A stretch of DNA of 64,000 nucleotides from Plumapathes pennacea (Eukaryota > Cnidaria > Anthozoa > Antipatharia > Myriopathidae): NCBI GenBank assembly GCA_964036295.1, contig OZ038464.1:27103508-27167507 (forward strand), given 5' to 3'. The translations under genes and the position numbers were made by a program. The notes beneath the pieces were generated by a model. It was not told where the DNA came from. It made no database searches and was given only the letters and a program-made list of their open reading frames with translations. Numbering within the stretch: the stretch's first letter is position 1; every line of letters starts with the position of its first letter. Of the stretch, positions 1 to 12,956 are shown one piece after another.

Positions 1-116
1 TTGGAGTTATGAGGTATGTTTATATGTTTAGTCCTTTTGGTGTTGTGGTTTTTCGGAGGCCCACAAGAGTGTGTTTACATAATGTGCTTTGTACATCATA
101 ATTTATGAACTTAATA

Positions 117-291
117 TTGTAATATTTAACTAACAAATATAGACACAGGGTTTGGACCAATCAGCATCCTCCCTCATGACAGAGGAGTGGGAGGGTGTAG
201 GATTGTAATATTTAACTAACAAATATAGACACAGGGTTTGGACCAATCAGCATCCTCCCTCATGACGGAGGAGTGGGAGAGTGTAGGATTC
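117..291. repeat. Two-copy tandem duplication, about 88 bp unit
   Basis: The segment starting TTGTAATATTTAACTAACAA occurs at about 117 and again at about 204. The copies differ at only a few bases (CATGACAGAG versus CATGACGGAG). It lies in the intron upstream of the first complete CHPF exon. No other feature is visible in 14-613. Confidence 0.8.
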
Positions 292-613
292 AATAAAACT
301 GCTGTAGTATCTATAGAATTGTCTGTTAAACTTTTGATCTTTTTTATGATAACTTTTTATTTCCATGCCAGTTCATCGATCAAAAAGTCACCACTTAAGA
401 CTGAGGTACTATTTTGTGTACCTTCTTTTCTTAATCTTTCAAACTGATGAGCATGAAATCGATATCAAGGAAAGAATATCAGCCTAATGTGCCACCTCAC
501 ATCTTCAATACTCAGTGGTTTAAGAGATAGTTTCACAAAAGCTCTGGTTATACTCACTAAGGAAGTTTCTAATTGGGCAAACTGTCTAATGACACCATAT
601 TATTGTTTTGTAG

Positions 614-2466
614 GCATCAGACATGTTTTATAAAATACCTAAAGAGCACCAGTCCAACATTGTTGCCTTGGCGAAGGACTACAAGTTGTCACATGCCATC
701 ACAGTGTCTCCTGTGACAGATACCCATGACATATACGGGATGCATCGGTACTACACAGAGCTTCAGCTGAACAAGACCTTTGTAGACACTCGAGCTTTTC
801 AAACAGCGATCAAGGATATGCTGCCATACCTTCCAGACGGTAAGCATATTGACAATCAAACCCAGGCACATCCATTTTGTGGGTCCAGTATAAGTATAGT
901 GATAGTTGTCTGGTGGTGGAGGGGAATTTGAAGGAATTTTGTATAGGGAGGCCTTGCCTTGTGAGGTAGGGGGTGGGGAGAGGACCAGAAAGACCTTGAC
1001 CAAGCTGGTAGGAGTGTTAGAACCTCAATTACCCCTTTACGATACCAAAAATGGGTTAACCCTTTCACTCCCAAGAGTGATCAAGTTCAAATTTCTCTTT
1101 CCAGTCTCTCACCAGAGGTATATCGTAAAGTAAAGAGAACTTTCAGGAAGTATAGAGAAGTTTCAGGAACAACCCCCACAATATTATCAGATAACATTTA
1201 CATCCATGGATGCCATAAACCCCTGTACAGAAGATGTCCCAGATCAGAAAGCAAAACTGAAAATATTAAGTGCTTTAAGGGGTGGCCTGATCTGATAGGG
1301 CTGGCTGGATCTCTTAATATACCAGAAAATTCCTTTTCAACCAATTCCTCCTCCACTCTCTCTACCCCACCACCCCACCACCACCCCCCCCCCCCCCTTA
1401 AAAAAGGAAGAAGAAGAAGAAAATCAAGTACAAACCAAACAAGACCAAACCAAAACGACCGAAAACCAATCAAACAAAAGAACAGCATATAGCTGTACCT
1501 TTTTTGTGGTTAGCGCCTCATCATGACATACAATATATTGATTGTATTGTAATCATGATCCTTTTTGTCTCCACTTTTACTTGTCTCTTAAAACTGCAGA
1601 GGTTCCGGAAAAGAAACCTTCTTGGCCAATTGGTTTTCAACCGCCGTTCAGACCCAAGTCACGGTTTGAAGTAATTCATTGGGAATACTTCACTGATTCG
1701 CACACTTACGGCTTCACTGAAACAAACTCTGAGTTGGTATTACGAGGAGCTTACAAAGCAGACGTAGAAGAAGTCAAGGAAACTGCAATCAAAATGCTGG
1801 CCAGGGAATACGGCCACAACAAGAAAGTAGCGCGTTTGATTAACGGCTACCGGCGCGTAGACCCGCGAAGAGGGGCGGAGTACATTCTAGACCTTGAGTT
1901 GACGGACCCTGGGTCGTCAGTAGGTGGTGTCCAAAGACGGAGGGTACATCTTCTGAGACCCTACACAAAGGTGGAGTCATTGCAGACGCCCTCGGTATCG
2001 GAGCAGCGCGGTATCCACGTGGTGCTGCCCGTCACGCGGCATGACACCGCTCTTCTGGAGCGGTTCCTGCAGGTTTATCAGAGAGTGTGTCTGCAGACGG
2101 GAGAGAACGTCGTCCTGCTCACCGTCTTTGTGAACGTCAGAGACGGTACCAACGCTGCCAACAAGCGAGAGACGTTTGGAGAAGCCAAGGCCCTTATCAC
2201 TAGGTAACTATCTCTGCCTTTCATGACATAAAAACCCCATTTACACGCGCTAAAAAGGTGGCACTGCACCGTGCCCACTTTTTTTTTTTTTTTTTTCCGG
2301 CACGGCCCTTCTTTTGTCTCGTGTAAACGGGGCAGACAGAACGTTTTTGAGGTACCGGTGCCTGAAATTTTAGGGGTGCCGAGACTACCTAGGAGAAGTA
2401 TTGGTGCATCTTAGACACTGTCTGCAACTTGAGATCCACCATTGATTAGAGGGAGAGGGCAGGGGT

Positions 2467-2497
<31 letters not shown>

Positions 2498-3497
2498 GGG
2501 GGGGTTCTCGTCTTAAAATTTTTGAACACGATTACATGTTGGCGAGATTTTACCGTACAGTTCAAGTTGGTTCAAGCTGACACCCTGCTGAACATATTAC
2601 AAACTTTGACTGGAGTTCTACACTGCAGATACAAACAGAAGTACAGTTGGGCCCAGTTGCCATGGATACAGATTGGTGTGAAATACAATTCGCTGACGCT
2701 GTTAATGGACATCGTGACGATGAAGTTGCCTAGCAACGCACTCATCTTCTTGGCCAGCGTGGGGGTGGAGTTTAGCGTGGACTTTCTCAACCGTTGTAGA
2801 GTGAACGCGCTCGGAGGCGAGCAGGTTAGCAACCGAGCTTTTTTTCTGCTGCCCAGGACGAGGCGAGGAGAAAACGTTTACTCGTGATACAAATAATCCT
2901 TATATTGGAAAAGAAAATGTGTCGACAGTTCATTTTAATCTCGTCTGTGCCCCAGCATAATAGATTGAAATGAGAAAATTGAAGTTTACGTTTTCAAAAA
3001 TTAACGCAGGTTTTACTTTGCCAAGACTTCCTAGAAAATCAGTGGACTAAAATACAATTATTTCCTTGCAGGTATTCTTTCCTATTCCCTTCTCTTACTA
3101 CGATACCAAGCTGGTTTATCAGAACTCTAGAGTTCCAGACGAAATGCCTCTTCACAGAGACACCGGTCACTGGGACCAGCGGGTTCAGGAGCTGGCATGC
3201 TTCAATAACAAGGACTACAAAAATAACCGCCTGCACAGGGACTCATTCCTGAAGGAGGAGAAGTATCACCCCAAAGACCTGATGCGTGTGTTCCTTGACA
3301 GCCCGTTACATGTATTCATTGCGGTCGACATTAATCTCAGACAGCGGTATAGGCCGCAGACTTGTGACCCCAAACGCAGCGAAGCTGAGTATTCCGAATG
3401 TTTGGCGGGAAAAGCCGAAGGAATGGCTTCTCGTTCTCAGCTGGCACTCCTGATGTTGGAGCAGGACCGCAAGAGAGAGGAAGCCTCGCGTACGTAG
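614..3497 (+). CDS. CHPF: Chondroitin polymerizing factor (CHPF/CHPF2-type), 3' part
   Basis: Coding exons 614-839, 1600-2203, 2629-2824 and 3072-3497 (stop 3495-3497) join in phase (GT/AG at each junction) to give the last 483 residues; the 5' part lies left of the window. Position 1-13 followed by GTATGT may be the end of the preceding exon. Recognised from conserved blocks of the family: WPIGFQPPFRPKSRFEV, NGYRRVDPRRGAEY, FLNRCR, the RDTGHWD block and a C-terminal RYRPQTC...SRSQLALLMLEQ. These Golgi type II proteins act with chondroitin synthase in polymerising chondroitin chains. The GalNAc-transferase-like domain has no DxD motif just before FLNRCR, where catalytic chondroitin synthases carry one; this favours the CHPF branch over CHSY. 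CHPF and CHPF2 separated within vertebrates as far as I know, so the symbol is approximate. Confidence 0.88.
1056..1140. mobile_element. Partial piggyBac-like MITE end
   Basis: TTAACCCTTTCACTCCCAAG followed by a sequence similar to the intact TTAA-flanked element at 29733-29941. Only one end is recognisable here, inside the first CHPF intron of the window. Confidence 0.5.
2234..2334. repeat. Short inverted-repeat element with internal T run
   Basis: CCCCATTTACACG near 2234 and CGTGTAAACGGGG near 2320 are inverted, with GTGCC/GGCAC also mirrored around a 17-nt T run. It looks like a MITE about 100 bp long in a CHPF intron. No target duplication was resolved. Confidence 0.45.
2466..2514. repeat. 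(TG)n followed by a long G homopolymer
   Basis: A short TG run passes into an uninterrupted G tract of about 25 nt in the CHPF intron before the exon at 2629. Such G runs are prone to assembly error and may form G-quadruplexes. A second G run is at 3838-3856 and a C run at 61530-61547. Confidence 0.8.
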
Positions 3498-3546
3498 CGG
3501 TACCTCTCAAACATAAGTACACACCAGCAAAAAAAAAAAACTGTTT

Positions 3547-3552
3547 TTTATT
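3547..3552 (-). terminator. Candidate BAZ2 poly(A) signal AATAAA
   Basis: TTTATT on the plus strand reads AATAAA on the minus strand, about 800 nt beyond the BAZ2 stop and only 50 bp past the CHPF stop. If used, the BAZ2 3' UTR would fill 3553-4353 and meet the convergent CHPF 3' UTR. I see no coding sequence in 3498-4353. Confidence 0.35.
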
Positions 3553-4353
3553 TCTAAAGCCTTCATACAAGTATTGTAAAATTCATAGAAAATTCCAGAT
3601 CCCATTCTTTGTTCGGGTAGGAACAAGAAGTGGGAAAGTCAAGCATACTTTAAATAGAGTTGTTAGGATCGCTATACTTATGTACAGTAAATAGCGGTCA
3701 CGTAAATGCACGAACAAGGAGAGGAAAAAAAAAACTGAGTACAAAGCCAGATTCCGTCAAAAGGGCGGGCAAACCACTGAATACGATAACATGAAGAATC
3801 TCGTCTTCCTTTTAAAATATTCAAGGTGTGGTGTAGGGGGGGGGGGGGGGGGGGGTATTGGGGTCAAAGCATCATGCCGAGTATTGCTATCATCATTAGC
3901 TTCCAGAAGCTACAGGGCTCAACACTGGAGACAGAAAGGACCGTAGCCGTTAGTCTTGGAACCAGCTTCCTGACATATCTCCTTGATCGTTCATGCTATT
4001 CAATACTCAGTCAACCAAATGCAGTTACGAAGCAGGATTCATCTATCTGAAAACAAATGGCAAATAACTGTCTTGAGTTGCACAGGCATTGTGGTTCAAG
4101 TTTGAAACAAACATCAGAACCATTTAAAATGTTAATCTTATGATTGTCCCCAGACTAGATACTAACAAGAAAGTGAGGATCCATCCCTACTTACAGTACA
4201 TACAAGTAGCTTAATTGTTTGCAGTCCAAAACATTCTCAACGTATACATTCATGATTCTCATTTTACAAACATGCATCTCCACAATGTCTGCAATAAGAA
4301 CAAATCAAGGGATTTGTACCTTTGCAAATCTAATGCGCTTGAGAGGTACTCCA

Positions 4354-7300
4354 TCAACTTAGGTTGCACAGCTCCTGCCAGCGCTGGTTAAAAAATTTTG
4401 TCAGCCGTTTCCCGGCCTGACCAACCTGTTCAAACGAAAAGAAAGAAAAGAACAACGTGAACATTAATACTTGAACCTACTTATTGACAGTTTCATTTGA
4501 GTGGTCAAGATTGTCGACAGTTCAGGAGTTGGAAGTATCATAAGTCTTGGGGCTGAAAGGTTTAACACACCTCAGAATCATCTTCGTTGAATTCTTCACA
4601 GTTGCAAAACACGAGCCGAGCGTCTTCAGCGAAATGTTGACGCGACGTGTACCTGAACGAGGCAGAGAAACGAGTTAATCCGGCAGACAATGAAGCATTC
4701 GCTGGAGTTGCACTGAAACTGTCCACTTCAGTAAATGCATTCCGCCGCACCAAAAGAAGGCAGTACTCACTGATAATCACGCAGTTTGATCTTCATCGTG
4801 TGGAAATCCATCGGTCTCTCTATAATCTGATAGTACTCAGGAAACTTGCAGGAAAAAAGGGAGAAGAAAATATATCAGTAATTCAATACAAGCTCCATAC
4901 AGTTGAAGACTCTCATCCTGTGTTATCACACAATATAAAGCGTCGAATGCTTTTAGTCGGTTGTTGAACCGAAAACAAAATAGGATTCCCGCAATAATAT
5001 AGTTATAGCTTGCTCTCCTTCGTGGCGTTGTGATCCCGTACCCCGCCTTCTGTCTTCGCCTGTAATCTATTTCTCACCTGTTTAGGGTTCACTGGCACCA
5101 GAAACGGCCATGCGTCATCGTGTTTTTCCATCTCGGCCAGGATGGTCCGGCACGGAGCCATGTCTTTGGACGACTGCTTTCTGTTGGCGTGCGGGCGCAC
5201 CTCAATGGAGCCCTCGTCCTCGTCCTCCTCGTCCTTCTCCTCTTCCAGCTCTTCCTCCTGCTCCTCTTCTTCCTCTATGATCCTCTTTTCTCTCCTTGGT
5301 TTTGCCCTGCGTGGCTTCGCGCGTTTCTAAGAGGAAGACATCTGTACGTCAGTCTGGACAGATGGGACATTTCCAACTCTTCACGCTGTTACGATTCTGC
5401 CGTCCGAATTGAACTTTAACAACATAACTCGCTCAACAGTATCTTGAACAATGTTATTACGAATGAAAGGTTTTACTACGCCATACTCACCTTTTTGCAC
5501 TTTGGACAATTCCAGGAAGATCTTGGAACTCTGCAACGAGAACCAGCACAACCACATGTAACTGAGTGTGTTTGCTCGCACAATACTTGTTTAAATTTTG
5601 AATTTCCCGATCAGCTTCTGGCACAATTTATACCTTATACATGTACACACAGCAAAGCAGTGTTGTAATCTTACAACACCTTTCTATCCCTAAACCTTAC
5701 TTCCTCTTCAACATAAATGCAACATAAGCCATTGAGAGAAATGCAGACCAAAACATACAAAAACAAATTCAAACTGTGCACGACCCAGTGATGCCACATC
5801 TATATCTACAACGAAATGCTGCATGCCTCCACAGATTAGCTAATCCTCCTCACCTGCTGAGAGGCGGCTCCAAACACTGCAGATGATAGTTCCTTGGGCA
5901 GTTTTCACACCTGGCCATCTTGCCCGACGCACCTCCACAAACGCAACAGTTTTCACCGCCAGCCGCCTGGTGACATAAGAACATGAAACAAGATTAAACC
6001 CAGCGAGACAAAGACAGAGCGACTGACAGACGAAGTGAGTGACTGATTGACTGACTTACAAAAGGAAGCTAATAGTCCATTGTCTGTGGTCTGTTACACC
6101 TGTAGTTTTAATCAGGCTGAATTGTTCAGTAACTCACCATTACAATGCAATCCATGCAGTACCAGTCCCCCTGAGGTATACTGGACAGTTTGGGCTGCGG
6201 GGAACCGAGAACAAGATCAGAAAATTATGAGAATCAGGCTAATGAAAGGATTCCACAGAAAGAAAACAAACAAAAGATGTCGTAAAAAGTATTCACCTAT
6301 CTTAAATAACAGATAAACTCCCAAGACTTACCGTGCAACAGTAGGTGTGGTAGCCGCGATCACAGCCATCACACAGCAACAACAGCTCTTCATTGTCACC
6401 CTTGCGGCACATCTGACAAAACTGCAAAAAAAAAAAAAAAAAGGATTCGACTTCAGGTCCAAATGTCGTAAAACATTCTAGCTGTTTCCAAAACTCAATT
6501 GGCATATGTCAAGGCATTTGTTTTCACTTGAAAACATTGCGGATGAACAGCTATCAAAATTCTGAAAAGGAAAACTGGACAGGTTTGTGGTTTCTGATCC
6601 TATTTTTCGATACGGCTCGCTTGGACCCCGGCAGAAGAAGTGATAATAATACGCCACCAACACTTGTGCGAGTTTCTGCGAATATTCACGTGTCCTTACC
6701 ACTTTCATGATGGACTTGTCCCAAGCGATGCAGTTGTTCAACATGGCCAGGCACATGGACAGCTGAGCAGCAGATGTAGACGACGATACGCACGTTCTCC
6801 AGTTCTTTAGAGCCGGGGTGATCATCTGATCCGCACTGAAAAGGGGAACAGAAAAATGAAGACTTTACGGAATATACGTCTCTTTGCGACAAACTTCCTG
6901 TCATTCCTGTCTGGTTCAGGACCCAAAACTGCCATAACTTTTTTCCCCGCTTCTAGCAAACTATACAAAATACCACTACTTACTCGTCGCCAATCGGTTG
7001 TCCATTCTCTGTAAAAAGACGACAGAATACGCGTTATTCTATGGACAGAAAAATACCCTTTTCAAGTGCCACAGCACAGGCAGTGCATAACCGGCAGGTA
7101 CTGTGCAGTCTAACAGAAATGTGCAAACGGAAACCTGGGTGATGTTACAGCGAGCTGTGACTACAAACTGACCTGTGGGGACCTCCCCTGGGGCTGCTGC
7201 CGTGCCAATGTTTACAGGAATCTGCAGTTTCCTGTTGAAAGACGCAAACGGATTACGAACAAAAAGAGAACACACTCAAAGAAAATTCACAGTGCAGTAT

Positions 7301-10300
7301 TTCATTTCTCTTACTCGTTGCGGAGTGGGGTCTTGAAGTAACGTCTCTCGATACCTCTCTCGAGTGCGGCAAGTCTTGTGGCTGCAATGTTCAGGGGATT
7401 GTTCTCTGCATTTGTCTTGAAATCTGAGAATCACAGAGGGAAATACATCGGGATCAGAACACACCGAACCAGCCACTACAAGCATATATCCTGCCTTCAT
7501 TTAGTTACGACCTCCGATCCTATGTTAATCCAACGATACTGTCAGGATCTTGCCAGGATTCTGTTGTATTTATCCTATGAGGATCCTGAGAGGATCTTAA
7601 CAGGATCCTACCAGGATCTTAACAGGATCCTACCAGGATATTTACAGGGTCCTGCTATGTTTATCTAACAAGGATCCTGTTAGGATCCTGTTAGGATCCT
7701 GCCAGGATCCTGTTGTATTTATCCTATGAGGATCCTGCTTTGTTTATCCCCAGCCAAAGAAAGAAACGTCTATGACGAACGAAGTTTAGTGTTATACTGG
7801 CATGGAAGAAAATCCTGGGCACTTACCAGACTTTGTATTGTATGTCATCCCTTTGGAAGCCTTTGGGGGAAGCCTCCATCCCTAACAAGAACAAAACCAA
7901 ATATAAGCACTCCACTTCAACAGACACAATCATGCTGAGAGATACTAAGGACGTGCATTCGTCCAACACATCAGAGTACTGGACTCCAGCGTTTACTGTT
8001 TGACGTGGTTCGGCTGTTTGTTTGTTTTGTTTACGCCTGCCTGTAGGCAGTCAGTTGTCCACTGTTGGTTAGGTGGAAACTTGAACCTGCTTTTCAGAAA
8101 TTGATGCTCTATTCAACTTTCTACAACGATTTATTAATCCACCAAGCCGCCCTGGAGCGAATACTAGAGAGCACTGACTCGCCGTTCCGAACCTTACCTT
8201 GATCTGCAAGCTCGCCGTAAACACTTTCTCCTCAAGTTCCTCTACGTCCTTCAGCATCGTCTTGTTGACAGCGAACGCCACCGGTGGGTACCACTGGTCT
8301 TCGGGGGTTTTCTCCTCTTTATCAGCGTCTTGTTGCATGCTACCCAGTGGCCTCTCGTCTTCAGACTCGTAATCTGACTCTTCGTCTGTTGGAAGAATGT
8401 TCCACCAACACATGAATTTACTGTACACCCTAAAATTCTTAATAAATCTCGCAAATCAAGGGTAATGACCACGATCACGGACGGCACGTGAAGTCCCCAC
8501 GATGTAATCATTTACACAAGTATTTAACGACAACGAACAGTGCAAAGTATACAGTACCTTCCTCGCATCCCTTCTTGAAAGAATTGGAGGCGTACTCAGA
8601 GTATTTCTGCAGGCTTTTCTGTAGTATCTTCTCCCGGATACCTCTGAAACACGCACAAACCATAACTTTCACCTCAGGACAAATAAGAGCTTTAAACTGT
8701 GCTTCATTGATTCTTTTGCCTGTACGTGTGTGAAGGAAGAGCACCGAAAACTGGAAAAAATAGCATTTACAGTGATACAAGTCATGTACATACTATATAC
8801 TACTGTAGCCTTCTCTGCATTGACGATATCAATTCCATCATAGTGGCAGGTTCCAAAGAGAAAGACAACAAGAGCAGATACGAGAAAACGAAGAACAGTG
8901 AGGCGAGGGCTGAAAGCAGACAACTCACCTGGTGTGTAGAGCTTTAGTCAGTTCTTTTAGGTGTTGGGGCTCGGTGATCCGCCACCAGCCGTGCTGCAGC
9001 TCAGGCGGGATCGGCGCAGGTTCCTGCCTGAGAGACTCCAACACACTCTTCCTGAGCTCCTCAAAAGACAGCGACACAGTCGAAGCACTAGCTGTGGCAC
9101 TCGCATGGGTAGAAGTGTTTAACGCTTTTTCCGGAGACGAATTTGTCGACGAAAAACCTTGCAGCAGCTGCAGCGACTCACCCAAGACGGCATTCATGGG
9201 ACTGCCACCCCTGGAGAGAACAGACAGCAGCGACTGCTGATACACGATTGGATTAGACGCCTTGGGTGGGCGGCCAGGCGGCCTTGCGATTGGCTGTCGA
9301 GGGTTGACCAAATCGACATCTGCCTTCTTACTGTAGGTTGGCGTGAAGCCGCGACTGTAGTAGGAGTGGGGGACCGTCAGCGAAGTCTCGTCACAGGGTC
9401 GGCGCGGTAGGAGACTGAACCAACACTTTGAAGGGGGCACGTTCATTGCCTGGCTGGACACAACACTCTTGTTGAAGAAATCATGGGTCGCTTTGCCGAG
9501 AGCGTTCCTCTCGGCCTCTTCTGGTGGCAAAGAGTTGTTCAGCTGGGCACCGGATGAGTGTGGTGTAGCAGCGCAGATCATGTTTTTTCCTTGCGTCACG
9601 TTTTCACTACTTTTCGCGGTGACAGCATTAGAAGCCGCTGGAGGTGACTTAACGAACTCTTGTCGCTCTAACTTTTGCTCTCCTGAAAATTCCTTCTTGA
9701 TTCTGTCATCTAACTCGGTTTTTATCTTTTCGGTGACCTTCTCTCCATCAGTTTCCATTTTTACTTCTGTTTCGCCGCTTTCCCCTTCTTCTTTCACATC
9801 CGCGGAGAACTCCTTCTCTGCGCTCTCCATCCCTTCCACGTACACCCCTCCTGCACGTGGAAGGATCCAATAGCGACGCTTGTACCGGTCCTGGCCCAGA
9901 GACAATGCCCTCAGCGCGTGCGACGACTGGAACAACTTCGATCTGAATTGAGTGTGTTTCTGCATAGAAAATAAAGAATACGGTCTACATACCATACATA
10001 AATTTATTAACGTTAGCCCTTTTACTCCCAAGATCCTGTTGCAGACTCTAAAAATAAAACGTACATTTGTAATGTAGTTCGTAAAGACACCAGGCAATTG
10101 ATAGTTTAATAGGCTTTGATCAACAGCTATAAGTTCTCAATACCGTGTGATATAACTCTGGTGAGTAACTGAAGGAGAAAACTAACGAGTACCTATTCCA
10201 GACACTACCCCAGTGATTGCACTGTACTGACCTTTTCCAGTTTCTTCAGCCTTCTTTCCAGTTCCTCCTGAGTGGAGGGTTCAGTATTATCGTCCTCCTC

Positions 10301-12865
10301 GTCAGACTCTTCACTTGACTGTGAGCCCCCCGCACCTTCCTCGTCATCATCTTCCTCCTCCTCCTCTTCTTCTTCCTCTTCTTCTTCTTCTTCCTCTTCC
10401 TCCTCTTCTTCCTCCTCTTCATTTCCCTGGTTACTTTCTCCAGCAGCTGATGCTGCATTGCTGTTTTCGCCCTCTGGATCAGCAATCAGCCTGGGCCGAC
10501 CTGGCGATTTCTTCACCTTGACCACAGGGTACTTCTCTGTCTGGATGGCTTTCAGCCTGTAGAGAGAAAATACCATCATAAATTTGTAACAACTACAGTA
10601 CGCCCAATTGGAGAGACTTCAGTGCCAAAAAATGGCTACCCTGCAAACAGCTTGCCTACATGCATCATGTTTCCTTTGCGTTACGTTTTGACTGATCGAT
10701 CCGACTGTCGCTGCTTGCCGTTTTCAGTACACTTTCTGAGTTTGTGCTGATTTATTTTGCGATAAAACGTAGAAAAGCATGAGAATCCGCCATTTTCGTA
10801 TGATACGAAAATGGCCGCCGTCAGTCACTGGGCGCGCAAAGCATCTACGGTGAGAATGTCTCTTTAAGTAAACTTCCTTCACTTAAAGCAAACTTTGCCT
10901 GAGGAATATTCAACTCACTTCCTGATTTTTCCCTCCACAATCCACTTGTCTCTTCTGAGGGTCGACATGTGCTCAATGCTGTTTTCAATTTCACTGTTGC
11001 GGGAAGAAAAAGCACATTCTGAATGTTACAGTTTGTACAGGTATAAAAACAAGATACAGAAGCTGCTGTGGCATTTGTTATAAAGTACGTCCAGACACTA
11101 CCATGGGAAATGCAGTGACATCATAACGACAGACACCCACCTGCAGACTGTTTTACTGCACAAAAGTTCATTACACAAGAATGCCATCAGCCCCACTTTG
11201 TGTTCAGGTGCCAAGCACTGGAAAGGACTGTCAACCAAAGCATCAGCCAGCTGCAACGAAGAAGAATGAAACAGTAAAAAGACTGCATCCGTCTTGATAA
11301 AGACCCAAATATCGATCCTTATCGAGACTCTTCCAATTGTTTGCATCAAAAGCAGATGACACAGCACGGAATTTGCTCCTGCTGCTGATTAATTCTTGCT
11401 GCTCACCTCTTCTGTTGGACCACCTCGGGCCTTGACAAAAAGCCGTAAGACCTCTGACAAGTTGCTTTCAGTCACTTCAACTTTATGCAGGGGAACACCA
11501 AGTCCAGTTTGCGCCTACAACAACAAGAGAGACACTTGAATTAAGTCTCAAATCAACACAGTGTCAGCGTTATTTTGTTCCTCAGTCAACACACTACTAC
11601 TGTACATATTCCATACATGTATGTGCACCTTTATTCTATGGTATTGTATGCTGGCCTTGTGGGTACAGTAAGATGTGGGAAGGAGAGACTTACATAGGGG
11701 CCATTGCAGCCAGGATCCTCAATAGCTGCCATAAGAAGACTCTGACAAAAGGGTGATAGCACATCCTCATTGTCATCATTTAACAATGATGCTTGAAGCT
11801 CCCACAGTGAGGGCATTTCACTGCTTGTATCTGAGAAAACAACAACAATAAAACCATGTTTCACTTGAGTGATCAATGTGGATTTTTTTCCTCCAGATAT
11901 CTACCATACAGTAGGGAGAACTTAGCAATATTGATACCCTGCTCAGGTGGAAAATTATCGAACTTATTGAATTCTCGCTGCATCACTCATACCATAGGCT
12001 GAGCCGTAAGGATGCAGTGCAGGCTATTATACCATTTACTCTTGAAAATTGGGAGTATTTGGATTGTGAGCCCAGGAGTGAAATGGTCACAATGGCTACA
12101 TACTGCAATATTGTGAGAAACCTATTTTGCTAAATATTCTTCCATGCAATTTTGAAAGTCCACCTTACCTATGTCCAGGGCTTCACCAAAGTTGTAAATG
12201 AATTCCTGTACCATCAGCAACTCAGCAAATGCTTTGCCAGAGGTCCTAACTTTCTTCAGCGGAGCCAGGTCTGGGAGTTTCTGAAAGAGGAGATATTACG
12301 ACTTACAGACTTGGTACATTGTACAGTAGATGCAAAACCTCCTAAACACAACTATGACTACCAGCATGTGGAGATGTCTTGAGATTTCCTTTCATTAAAC
12401 CGTTTGGGCCAGTTTTTTAAACAAAGCCTAACTTAGACCAGGCTTATTGCTAAATTGAAGTTTAGATAGACTACGTTAATGAAGGTTACTTAGCCAAAGG
12501 TTAAATTGCATTTTTAGAACATGGATCAGCATCGGTCTATACAGACCATGTTAATGGTGACCTGATAAGCATGGCTATTGTTCTTTAGACCAGGACTCTT
12601 CTTTAAAAAAGAAATGGTGCTTTGAGTCCTAGAGTACTAAAGTTCAAAATGTATCTACAATCTTGAACAAAACTTGTACCTTCATGTCTCTAAGTACCAT
12701 GTCTTCTACAGGCTTCTTCAGCTCACGGGCCAAAATCATCTCTCTCCTCTTTTGTTCCTAAACATAAATGATGCAAAACAAGAAGTTACAGTGCATATTT
12801 TTTTGTGACATCTTTCAGTGCACATATAGCACAGTACACATGATTACAAAGTGGACCCCTTTCTC

Positions 12866-12956
<91 letters not shown>

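Noticed and set aside
10246-10562. Overlapping frames opposite or shifted to the BAZ2 acidic exon (poly-Ser, poly-Lys/Arg).
   Set aside because: Shadows of the GAG/GAA repeat; the acidic frame alone fits both splice phases.
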